DNA from: Tipula vernalis
Taxonomy: Eukaryota > Arthropoda > Insecta > Diptera > Tipulidae
Assembly: GCA_958295665.1 (NCBI GenBank)
Contig: OY282560.1
Location: forward strand, 144,762,091-144,826,090
DNA: 64,000 nucleotides
Direction of reading: 5' to 3'
Shown: piece by piece, positions 11,026 to 21,489 of the stretch
Layout: each line of letters begins with the position of its first letter
Numbering within the stretch: position 1 is the stretch's first letter
Program-made: the position numbers and the translations under genes
Notes under the pieces: generated by a model
Databases searched by the model: none
Seen by the model: only the letters and a program-made list of their open reading frames with translations
Told to the model about the DNA's origin: nothing

Positions 11026-12559
11026 TTTTAGGAGTACATGAAATAAAAATAAAAATTAGGGGATTTATTACCTTATGTTTTAAATGCCCAATCCTGACTT
11101 AGTTCATTTATGGTCTTGAGAGTATTTCCTGCAGCCGATGTCGATAGTACGATTTTGAAAATTATTTGTGCGAAACGAACATTTACTGTAATGTCAAGTA
11201 AATTGCTTCAGAAATAAAATGTGGACCACATTGTTTGTTGAAATACATTTACATTTAAAAGCATAAATTAAATAATAAAATTTAGCCTTACTCAGTTGAA
11301 GAAAAATTGAATTAGGTTCGGTTCTAAATTATTGGTTCAATATGAAAAAAATTAGAAAAATGAAAAGTTATTCAATGAAATTTAAATTTTTGTTTGGCTA
11401 ATTAAATAGCGATTTAGTCGCTTATAAATATCTAGGTTCGCTAGTTTTGTCACTGCTCTGTGACATCCCAGCGGTGGCCTTTACTTACAATGTTTGATAA
11501 GATCTGCTAGAATCTTTGGTGTAAGACTGTTCTTATTATGATAATTTATTAAATTTATTTAAATGATTTAACTTAGAAATAAGCATCGACACAAACCCTG
11601 CGGTGCTAAGCATATTTTACAATACATAACGACATTTTTGACCAAATTGGTGCAGTAGCTAATAATAAACTTTATTATTACAATTAAAAAAATTAATTAA
11701 AACTAAATTGAGAAACACTTATGCGAAACACAGTTTTCATTTTGACTGAAAAATACACTAGTTTCAAAACACAAATATCAATTTTATCTAACGCATTTTC
11801 TGTAGTTATTAAAAACATGATAAATACAGCAACACGGATCAAACTTTACTTCAGTCTACTTCATATTAAGATCTACAAGAACAGCATCTTCAAGGCTTAA
11901 AAACGCTTCTTCAGATGTAACACTTTACCCAAATTTTTTTTCCAAAATAACTATAATTGACGCTACAAATAATTTCAGTGTCGCACAAATAACATTGATA
12001 CTTATATTGTGTATTTTATTTAGCAGTGATAAAAGATATTTTTTATATATTTTTATTGCAAACGGTGATACTCGTTTTTTTTGTACTTTACATATATACA
12101 TTTGACTTTATTCGTTTTCTATTTTATTTTATTTTAACTGAAAAATTACAGATTTTTGTCCGTTGATGTAGCTATATTTGTTTTTGTACATTCGACTTTA
12201 TTCGTTTTTGATCTCGTTTTATTTTAACAGAAAAATTACAGATCCCATACCGATATTGTATAAATACGTAAATTTTAAAATAAATAAGACTCAAGTTCGG
12301 CTTAAAACGAAATATACCACTTTAACAAACTTCTTTGTTATTTTTAACCGAAATTTTTGAGTTATTTACCTACAAAATTGTTATGGTTACAAATTGTTTT
12401 TCGGGAGGCAACATTATTTTCCAAAATAGGCTATTTCGGATTTTTTTTTCTCGTCCCAAATCATCATCTATAATTTTCTATTCACCAACTCTGGTTCTGG
12501 GATGAATTTTTGTTAACGAGGCAACATCTTATTTGGCAACATCTCCGTTTTACATATTT
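11026..12559. other. AT-rich non-coding stretch with a local duplication
   Basis: No gene recognised. Two related stretches of about 55 bases (12100-12155 and 12186-12243) share gactttattcgttt and gaaaaattacagat. The 60-residue open frame at 12178-12360 lies in this duplication and has no recognisable features. Confidence 0.45.
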
Positions 12560-12860
12560 TGTCGCATTAAAAATCTTTAATTGATTGGAATTCGAAAAAA
12601 TAGCTTTTAAAACCAGACTTAATGCAGGGTTTCCGGAAATTAGCCGAAAGTCTAAACATCAAATTAGCTTGTACAAGTATGAAATTTGGCATGATCACGT
12701 TCAATTTACCGGAGAAGGAAAATTTAATTTTAAAATATTCTGGAAAACGAAGATTTAACATTAAAATTAGAATGTAACTCTCCATTTTCCAGAATATTTC
12801 AAAAATAAATCTTCCTTTTCCAGAATTTCCGGAAAAGGGAGATTAAATTTTGAAAAAATA
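12560..12860. repeat. Interspersed self-complementary AT repeat, copy 2
   Basis: The same unit as at 10790-11025, here with ttccggaaaagggagatta and the complementary tctccattttccagaatatt. Several head-to-head copies are packed in 300 bases, so the strand could form stem-loops. Confidence 0.5.
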
Positions 12861-12904
12861 AAAGTCTGAAACCTCAGGATGTGATAAGAAATTCGGTCCT
12901 CAAA

Positions 12905-13247
12905 ATTAACTCAACTCCCAAATCAATCCCTAACTAAACATCTTAACTAAATTTTCCGCTCAACCTCCAACTCAATTTACAACTCAACGTCCAACTCAAT
13001 GGCAACGCAATCAAAAAATCAATTACCAAATCAATGCCTTACCCTATCCACGAATAAATTCACCAACCGAACCGGTCTCAATTCAACCTTCAACAACCTT
13101 AAAGTTAACCATAACTCAACCTTCAAGTCAACCTCTCCATCAATCCACAACTCAACCGTTCAACCTCCGATGCAAACCCCAATTCAACACCTTACTCGAC
13201 AACACCTTAGATCTCAACTCAAACCCCCAATATATCGCCAACTCTGA
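12905..13247. repeat. Degenerate short tandem repeat built on caactcaa
   Basis: About 340 bases with strong C/A bias on the plus strand, composed of imperfect units around caactcaacctc and caaatcaat. It is open in one frame (12999-13247; S, T, N, Q and P rich), but the repeat alone explains that open frame, so no gene is called. Confidence 0.6.
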
Positions 13248-13259
13248 CTTTTGGGCGGA

Positions 13260-13375
13260 AGTAATATTCTGAAAAATGGAGATTTAATTTTAAAATAAGA
13301 ATGGAAATCCCCCCTTTTCCAGAAGATTTCAAAATTTTAACTTCATTTACCAGAAAATAACTGTTTGGAGAACTT
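13260..13375. repeat. Interspersed self-complementary AT repeat, copy 3
   Basis: A short third copy of the 10790 and 12560 repeat (gaaaaatggagatttaattt followed by the complement near 13310). It directly follows the caactcaa array. Confidence 0.4.
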
Positions 13376-13462
13376 TTTGGCGATTTATTTTACTTTTCGT
13401 TGGTTTTTTATTTTATTTTTTTATGAGTCCGTCCGTTACATCTTTTCGATAGAGGAATTAAA

Positions 13463-15081
13463 TCATAGAATGTTGAATGTTCCGAATATAATCCAACCTA
13501 GCTCTGTCTGTTGTACGATTGGTTCTCCTTGATTTCCTTTTACAACCTGGTCCATCAAAATACTTGGATTCCACTTTCTACTGTCGAAATGTTGTTCAGG
13601 CAGGGACCATGTTATTTTCGGCAATATCAATGCTTCCATTTTCATGGAGAAACTTGACGAAAATAGGGCTGCTACGCGAAAGCTATTTATTCTTGTGGCG
13701 GTTGTAATTTTACTCTCGTTTATGCTACCAGTCTTCACGTGGGTTTTCTTGGTAGGTTGCTTGATTTGCTTAGATGCCTCCTCGGTGATACATAAAATTT
13801 GTGACACGTGATCTATTAGCATTCGTAGCAGCTTTGATTGTTGTCTGCCTGCCTGCACTTGGATCATTGCCGTGGCTAACAATGTGCCAGTTGGTTGCTC
13901 ATATTCGCCTTTGTTCACCTCATTTTTTGGGGTGTCTTCATTTTTTGTGGTGAGCATTGCACGTTGATTATTAGTATGTAGTAATGTGTTGTGAATTCCC
14001 TTACATACCAAACATCGGATAGAGTAGGGGCATGGATGGTGTTTCGCCTCAAGGCACATGTCGCAAAGTTGATGGCGAGCAATAATTTTAGATCGCTCTA
14101 AAGTAGAGATCCCTTGGAATTTCGTACAGTCCTTCAAATCAGTCTCTGCTTAAACAACGCACATGTCTTTTTTGTTTTTGTTTGGCATGTAATGACTCTT
14201 GCTTTTAGTGGAGCGGGAGCTCCAGGACTGCGAATTATTGGTTTTGGCTTAGTTGCCTATAATGCTTGGAATCAGCGTTCTAGAAAACTGAGGAAGTCCT
14301 CTATTGTTGGCATTTCTTTAGGATCCACAATAGACATCTCAAATAATCGTGATGTCTCATTGTCTAATTTTTTCATGATTATGGAATTATGATGTAATTC
14401 CAAGATACTGTGAGGATACCTAAGATGATTTTGATGACATACATGTTTTCGATTAGTAAGTCATGTAACGTCTTTATTGCCGTTGCTGATTCGGAGTGAA
14501 TTACTGGAGAGTTCAGCATCGACGATGACATGATTGGACGCCAGCTGCCTTTTGTTTTGGTATCGGTTTACCAATAGTCTCCAAGCGTCACAATAATTAT
14601 CACCCGTTGCCTCCAAGTGGCTTATTATTTTGCCCGTGCTTCCAAGTACCGTAGTTTTTAATTGGTGCATCTTGACAGTGTCACTTATCTCGTCATTTTC
14701 GTGAATGATCCTTCTAAATAAATCAAGGAAGGATGCCCATTGCAGGGGATCACCAAGGAAGTGTGGAATTTCAATACGTCTTAGTGTGATCTCGTGTTTT
14801 TCTGGACCCTTTGGTTTTGGTTTATTCAGTACCCCGGTGATTCTGGATCTCAGCGTCTCAAAGTTGTTGACTAAAATTGCATAGTAGTCTTCTTTGAAGT
14901 AGGGCATAGTAACTTCTTCTTCAGGCGTGGCATCTACTAATAGTTCTTCATGCACTTGCTCAATTTGTGTCATACTCGCGTCGAGTTGGTGCAGCTTGTG
15001 TTGCAGTTGATCGCGGCTGCTTTCAGCTGCTAAAAGATGTTCCGCCTCGTCCATTAATCTATAACACAAACTCATGTTCAC
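13463..15081 (-). pseudogene. BEL/Pao gag and protease remnant
   Basis: The first minus-strand piece (14461-15081, 206 residues) is BEL gag, with an N-terminal coiled-coil-like stretch, then IEIPHFLGDPLQWASFLDLF, MHQLKTTVLGSTGKIISHLE and NRYQNKRQL. The second (13463-14137) has a gag zinc knuckle (CDMCLEAKHHPCPYSIRC then a distant histidine) and an aspartic-protease segment where the usual DSGSQ-type active site reads IDHVSQ, so it is mutated. A frameshifted 300-base stretch separates the pieces. Reverse transcriptase, RNase H and integrase are absent. A primer-binding-site-like sequence and LTR lie just upstream at the right. Confidence 0.78.
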
Positions 15082-15481
15082 GTCTTGTGCTTTATATTTT
15101 CGTGGTTGTTAAGCCGAATTCCCTACAACGTTGTTGTTTAATGCAGTTTCGCTCGTGTTGCTTGCCTTATGAGTATTGGTAATTGGCATAGCAGAAGGAG
15201 TTATTGTGTCTTCTAGAGTCAGCGACGGCATCTCGTTCGTTCCAATAGGAATGAGCTGGATTCTGATCAAAGAGTTCGTCTTTCATCTGTCTATCGGTGT
15301 CGAGGAATTCCTCCCAGATTGTTTCGATACTTGCCAGCCTTTTCTACAAGTATTCCTTCGTCTGCCTGCCCTCGCCATCCTTGTTATAATTTGTTTTACT
15401 TTTTTGAATTCGGTCAAAAAGAGCATTTTGGGTTTTATAATATTCCTCCATTGCCAATATTTAGTGGCGTTAATATGAAGA

Positions 15482-15501
15482 TCTATGGCACGAAGGACCA
15501 A
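15482..15501 (-). promoter_or_regulatory. Primer-binding site next to the BEL LTR
   Basis: Read on the minus strand, tggtccttcgtgcca directly follows the end of the inferred LTR (…ttaaca). This resembles the tggtccttcg-type leader seen in many Pao-group elements, where a tRNA primes minus-strand DNA synthesis. The position supports the LTR call. The priming tRNA is not determined. Confidence 0.5.
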
Positions 15502-15882
15502 TGTTAATCTAACAAATTTTGTGCTTAAGTTGTAAGGCTAAGCGTTTGCTTGATTAGCGAAATTATCTAATTAAATTACCGCTGGTGGGGTTTAATTAGA
15601 TGGAGAATTAGAAACTACACTTTTGGTGATTAAGTTTATTCTGAATTCTTTTTAATAAATTTCAAGTTTAAATACATTTTTAGAAACTGCTTAATAATGT
15701 TGTGGATATTCTTACATTCTAAACTATTTTGCATGGTTGACAAATTGTATGTATGCATACTTCCGTTATTAATATTTCGCTTTATGCAACCTATGCGATT
15801 TTTCTGGAAACAATTTATTGGTTTATTACTTAAAATTAAATTAAATTGTACTCATGTTCAGTCACAAGATTGAACCGCCACA
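15502..15882 (-). repeat. Inferred 5' LTR of the BEL remnant
   Basis: On the minus strand this runs from TGTGGCGGTTC (15882) to GTTAGATTAACA (15502), giving TG…CA ends and a 381-base length typical of BEL LTRs. It abuts the primer-binding-site-like sequence. No second copy was found in the window, so the outer boundary is inferred. Confidence 0.5.
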
Positions 15883-15954
15883 TTTAATTTGGTGTCATTC
15901 ATTTTGGAAATAGCTTCGCTTAATTTGGAAATGGGTTCGTTTAATGCAGATTAT

Positions 15955-18930
15955 GCCTTTAAGTTCTCCTGCAAGAGCAACTAAAGATTCAACTTTACGG
16001 ATTATATCCGATGAAGAAAATAATGCAGCTCCTCTGATTACGTCCCATAAAAGCGTAAAACGTATACCTTGTTCTGAACAGTCATGCAAAATCCTCCGGC
16101 CTCTACTGGAGCCTTTTCTGACGAGGTGACTTCTTCCTCAATGAGTTCCAGTGTTGTCGTGCCTGCAGTTGGCAACAATCATCTTCAAAATCTGGGCAGA
16201 AAAACTATTTCTGGTACCAGACAGTTTTAGAAAAATATTGGGGTAAAGGTTAATGTACCGACGGTATGGCTACACGTCTAAAAATTTAATCCGAATACTT
16301 CATAAAATTAAATTGCGTCCATGGCTAAAACTTGTTTGGAGATTAAAAACTATAAAGCAATCAAACCATTCGAACTAGTACCTAAACAACGGAGTACCGA
16401 ATCACTGGAGTTTGTTTGCTTCAAATTGGGCATAAAACTGATGTACGTATTAAGGCCTTAGACCTTAATACTTGGCAAACCGGTGTACACATTCGGGTGT
16501 TTTACGATAAAAATTTTCGGACAACATTGTCTCCACGGCTAGCTCACTAAGTAGTAAATTTATCCCGAGTAATAACCTGCTGTGTGAAATTTCGGATACC
16601 ACCTGTACCACTCAACTATCCCGTAATTTAAGTGATGTAGTTTCAAGCAGGATGCCTTCGCCTTTAAGTTCCGGACAAACCTCTTTTACCTCGATGTGCT
16701 ACCATAATGCCTCTGCGCTATCTACATGATATTTGTACCAGCCTGGAGGAGGGAGATGTGTTGATCGCTGTTAATTATGCGATTTTGAATGAGGTGATTG
16801 CATGCCGCATCAAACTTCTGATGTTATTGCTATACGTATTAATGTAGCCAGTGCCTGCATCCTGGTGAACAACTAATTGTTACTGGTGACTTTAGTTTTC
16901 CTGATATTACGTGGATTGATGTTGATAGAGTTTTCACGGCATCTTCCATCGACCAAAAAGGATATACATTTTTCAAGAGAATTGAATTGCTATGTGTACT
17001 TCTAGTAATTCTTTTCATTTCGATTTTAGACATGCTGACTACGTTTCTTAAAACAAATTTCTTGTCGATTCGGACTGGGTATTTCTAGAACGTGGAGGAG
17101 ACTTCTAAAGTCTGATATTGAAAGATATGTTCCATCAATGAGAAACGAACCTCGGTATCGGTGGCCATGATATAATAAACAGCTTCTTCGTATTTAAAAA
17201 CGCCGTAATAAGTTACATACTTTATATAAGTTAAACGGTGTTAAATTTTATCCTAACTTCCTCACTGCTCGTAGGGAATTTGAAACTTTAAACTGGTTCC
17301 CTTATAATAATTACATTTTGCAAATCGAAGATAAATTAACCTCCGGTTCTAATAAATTCTGGAATTTCATAAATGGTGAAAAGAAGGTTGCTGGGTTTTC
17401 TACCCCAATGACTTTTCAGAACTCTTTCACCAGTCAGCCCTCTGATATATCCAATTTGTTTGCCAACTTTTTCGAGTCTGTGTATGAAGAACCTGCGGTA
17501 TCATGCAACAAGCCTTTAACTAACAGCCGTCTTTCTGGTTCTATTTTTTTAAAATTTACGGAAGCAGAAGTCTATGATGGGTTATCTCAACTTGAAGTTG
17601 ATAGTTTTAATAATAGCCAACGCACTGGGATTCCCGATCTCTGATTTTCAAATCTGGCAAAAGAAGTGAAGTTAGAAACTATCGCGGAATCGCTATTCTT
17701 TCTGCTATACCAAAACTATTCGAATCCATGGTACAGAAAATTTTGTTGTTTCATGTAAAAAGGTGTATTTCTCCTACTCAGCAATCTAGTCTCTTTTTGT
17801 GGACATTTACATATATAGCAGACTAAAACATAAGCAACAAGTAGATTTAGTATACACCGATTTTTCAAAGACTTTCGATAAAATTGACCATTCGATTCTT
17901 ATCGAAAAGCTGGATAGACTAGATTGTCTGTTCATCCCTATTAAATTTTTGCCTTCATACCTTTCTGATCGTTACCAATTTGTTAAGATTAACGATTTTA
18001 GCTCTCGTTCATTTCATGTTACCTTAGGAGTTCCTTTAGGAAGTAACATTGGTCCGCTTTTATTTTCATTATTTGTAAATGATGTTGTTGAGTGTTTTCA
18101 ATTTGCACATTGTCTGCTTTACGCAGATGATATGAAATTATTTGCTCCAATTAATGAGGTTGCTGATTGTGTGAAATTGCAAGGTGACTTAAATAACTTT
18201 TGCAGTTGGTCGTTTAATAGTAAATTGTTGCTGAATGTGGGTAAATCTAGGATTTTATCATTCTCTCGGCTGCGCTCGCCAATATTCCAGTAATAATTTT
18301 TTTTATATAATATTGCGGTTGATAGAGTTGAGTCCCACTTAGGCATAACCTTTTATTCTGATCTAACTTTTACTAAACACAAGACTACTCCGATCCGCTC
18401 ATACTGAAAACTCTGTATCCTTTGTTCGTTCAGTTCTAGAATACGCTTCTCAGATCTGGTCCCCATTTTATAAGTGCCATTCAGATAGGATTGAGAGTGT
18501 TCAGAAGCAATTTGTTTTGTACGCCCTTCGTGGATTACCCACTGAGCGAGTGCATCAATATATCCCACCTTATTGTAATTTATAATGTTTGGGTCACCGA
18601 CGAGACATTGTATCTACTATTTTTGTTCGCGATATTCTGAGTTCCCGAATAGATTGTTTCAATATCACGCTCCCATACGCTGTTTGCGCGGTCGCCGCTT
18701 ACTACATATGATCCTGTCTCTACGAATTTTTCACTTTCGGAAACAGTTTTGAGAATGGCGCGGCTTTTTTATTCAGTTTACGATGTTTTCGACTTTAATA
18801 TGACAAGAAAATCGTTTTAAAACGAGTTGTTTAAATTTCTGTCTGGATAATTGTTAAATTTGGTTTTTCTATGTTTACTTACCGATTGTACATATTTACT
18901 GTAGTAATGATAAAATAAATAAATAAATAA
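15955..18930 (+). pseudogene. Non-LTR retrotransposon (Jockey/CR1-group LINE), decayed
   Basis: Plus strand. An endonuclease tail at 16740-17040 includes DVLIAVNYAIL and TGDFSFPDITWID. A linker at 17318-17641 has KFWNFINGEKK and FANFFESVY. Reverse transcriptase covers 17640-18293 over a stop, with SEVRNYRGIAILSAIPKLFE, YTDFSKTFDKIDHSIL, GVPLGSNIGPLLFSLFVNDV and the catalytic LLYADDMKLF. The 3' end is a (aata)n tail at 18914-18930, so the insertion's right edge is clear. The region 15955-16500 may be the remains of ORF1 and early endonuclease but is too decayed to assign. Several frameshifts make it inactive. The clade is not certain. Confidence 0.82.
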
Positions 18931-19727
18931 TCCGAAAAACCTTTAAGTAAGGCTTGATGTAGTAAGGTCCATACTCACCAGCATGAATTATTTTTGACAA
19001 AAAGTGTTGCGGACACAGATTTTCAAAATTACCTAAATCTTGTTGCTGCTAGAGATAGGAGACTATGCATACTTAATATATCAACCGTAAGTTGCATTAT
19101 AGATTAAGCGTCTTAAGGTTATATATTCCTGATGCAAAACGCAATCACAGAGAACTCAACTTTCAGCCTAGAATTGTTCTGAATTAGATTACGAATTCGG
19201 CGAGTCCCGAGCTCCGACGAATGGGAGGAAAGGGTAAAAAACGGGGTCTCACCCATTTTAGGAGGCTGCGGACACGATTTTACGAATAATTCGCTTGTTT
19301 TGCGCAGATGTAAAAATATTGAAAGGCAAAGTTGTTCCACAAAGCAAAGTTGTTTGGTTATTTGATTTATTTGGTTTTTACAAAGAAATTCGAGTAACGA
19401 GAGAGCAGTTTTTTTAAAAAAATCGATTTTTAACAAACAGCTTGAAAATTAGAAATTTAAAAAGTGAAACTAAAGGAATTATGATAATTTTAAGTTATTT
19501 AATAAAACTATAGACAATATTTAAAAAAAATTAAATAACCAACTATGTATATAGTACGCATTACACAGATAGAAAATTTTCCGCAGAACAAGTATGACAT
19601 TTAAAATTTTTTCCTAAAATGCAAAATAACCGAATTGTTTATGAAAATGTAACCGCGACCTTTAAAACGCAACCCTCTTCGAATTCTTAATATATTAAAA
19701 AAAACTTTTGCCAATTTATTTATTTTA
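18931..19727. other. No gene recognised
   Basis: AT-rich filler to the right of the LINE tail. A phrase around tgcggacacagatttt (19009) is echoed as tgcggacacgatttt (19267). The 105-residue minus-strand frame at 19119-19436 matches nothing I know. Confidence 0.4.
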
Positions 19728-20035
19728 TAAACCTTAATTCTGCTGGACTACATAAGGAACAGGTAAATTCAATAAAACACATTGCTAAAAACAACGGATT
19801 TAGTGCCAATATGATCAAAAGTTGTTCTTGGAATTATAAATGTTGGCAAGCAACAAAATCGAAAGTCGGCTTAACACCATCAACACAAAATAATATATCG
19901 TCAGGTATTTGCGGTCAGGTGTTTATAAACTGATGAATTAAACATAGGACAAACTGGAAGAAATTTTAAAATTAAGTTCTGAGAACATGTAAACGAAATA
20001 TGTAGGTTAAAATAATATGCACTGCGCGTCATTTG
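19728..20035 (+). pseudogene. Penelope-like element fragment (RT C-terminus and GIY-YIG remnant)
   Basis: The plus strand reads EQVNSIKHIAKNNGFSANMI at about 19758-19815, a pattern I associate with the end of Penelope-like reverse transcriptases. About 130 bases on, in another frame, IGQTGRNFKIKF (stop) EHVNEI appears at 19950-20010, the signature of the GIY-YIG nuclease of these elements. The upstream GVYKL also fits that domain. The piece is 5'-truncated, as Penelope copies often are, and carries stops. Confidence 0.6.
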
Positions 20036-20339
20036 AATAAGTCCAGCTATTTTTTTTTTACATTTATGCTCACTTCAGTTTTGGTTGTTGTAATTTATAG
20101 TAATAGGATTTGTAATGAGGCTGCTGAGAGAAAAAACCCGATTTTGGGGAAGTACTATTAGTCTTGTTACATGGAAAAAGGTGAATTTTTATTGTGTCAT
20201 TGGAATAAGGCAAGTTAAAAAATTAAAGAAAATAAAAGGCAAAATGATGCTTTCGCTAAACGTCTCTGCTTTCTAAAAGTGAGTAGAACTCCAAGTGACT
20301 TCAAATAATTCAAAGAAACCTTTGTCCACGCCATTTTTA

Positions 20340-20840
20340 TAGTCTCAATTAAGGATTTTATGTCTTGAAACTATGCTCCGTTTGTGTGCGGTTGCGACCA
20401 AATTGGTCTAACAATATTGTGAAATTGTGGGAAAGCATTTCCCAAGATATTTTTATATGATTTCGTGATCGTTTTTGTACTTTCAAATATTAATTCGATC
20501 ATTCCGTAATAGAAAACAACTCCTCAGACGATTATTCCGCTTTTTGTCCAAAGAACCACATCCTTTCGTAGATAGTGAAAACATAAATTATAACCGTGGC
20601 AGTCCGTATTGAATTTTTTCTCATCCGAAAACACACTTTTCTCCACTCATTCGCCCATAACATTTTTTCCTTGCCAAATTGTAGCCGTTTTTCTTTGCTT
20701 TTTTAATTGTTGCACTGTAAATATACGCATGATTTAATACGACGTTGTACCGTTAAAACGCTGGTGGTAAAAGATTTGCCATTTGAAATGAAGAGGTGGA
20801 GTTTGCGGTTGCTGGCTATTTCATCCAGCCCAATTTTTCT
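20340..20840 (-). pseudogene. Tc1/mariner-type transposase fragment
   Basis: Read on the minus strand, a segment near 20640-20540 gives SVFSDEKKFN, then HYLRKD and a downstream YGMIELIFES, in the order of Tc1-like transposases (second catalytic aspartate in the SDE box, then the W/G-rich strand). Upstream, 20720-20840 gives SFTTSVLTVQRRIKSC, similar to the helix-turn-helix that precedes the core. Stops interrupt it and no terminal repeats were found. The family could be Tc1 or another mariner relative. Confidence 0.55.
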
Positions 20841-21489
20841 TTTATTTTATTTTTTATTTTTCTACAGTAGTTTTACCATTGGGATTGGAAGAGGGGATAT
20901 TACCATAACTTTACTTGTACGTGTTCCTATGCGGTCTCAAATTTGTGTTAAACATCGCAAATGTTGCCTTGGCATTATTGTGATAATTGTTGCACCCCTT
21001 TTTCTCGCTCACTCGTCCCCGGTCTATTAGACTTACACTAAATGTAATTTTGCCATATTCACGGAAAATATTTCGGTATTTCCCGGGTGAATATTACTTT
21101 AATTTTGTGGATTCACAATATTTTCGGTTTTTTTATTGGGAGCAAAAAATTTGAAGAAGTTGAGCCACATCACTGGTAGCTTCAATAAATTGGGACATAT
21201 ATACACGATTGCTTAGCAAGCAGGCAATTTTCATATGAAATAAATGAAATGTTTGAGACTCAATTTCTGTCAATAGTAGTGCTCATTTTATTTTGCGGAC
21301 TTAACAAATTATTAGCAATATATCGTGTTTTTTGCAGAAACAAACTACCCGGTAATAATAGTTGCTCTTACGAGATTCCTGCTAAGTTAAGTTATAAGTA
21401 ATCTTGTACTAATACCCAGCATTACCGCATCGATATTACGCATAAACAAAATCGACACACCCACTGGCAACGCAACTGGATATGAGGTG

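Noticed and set aside
12999..13247. 82-residue S/T/N/Q-rich open frame
   Set aside because: It is the translation of a degenerate tandem repeat.
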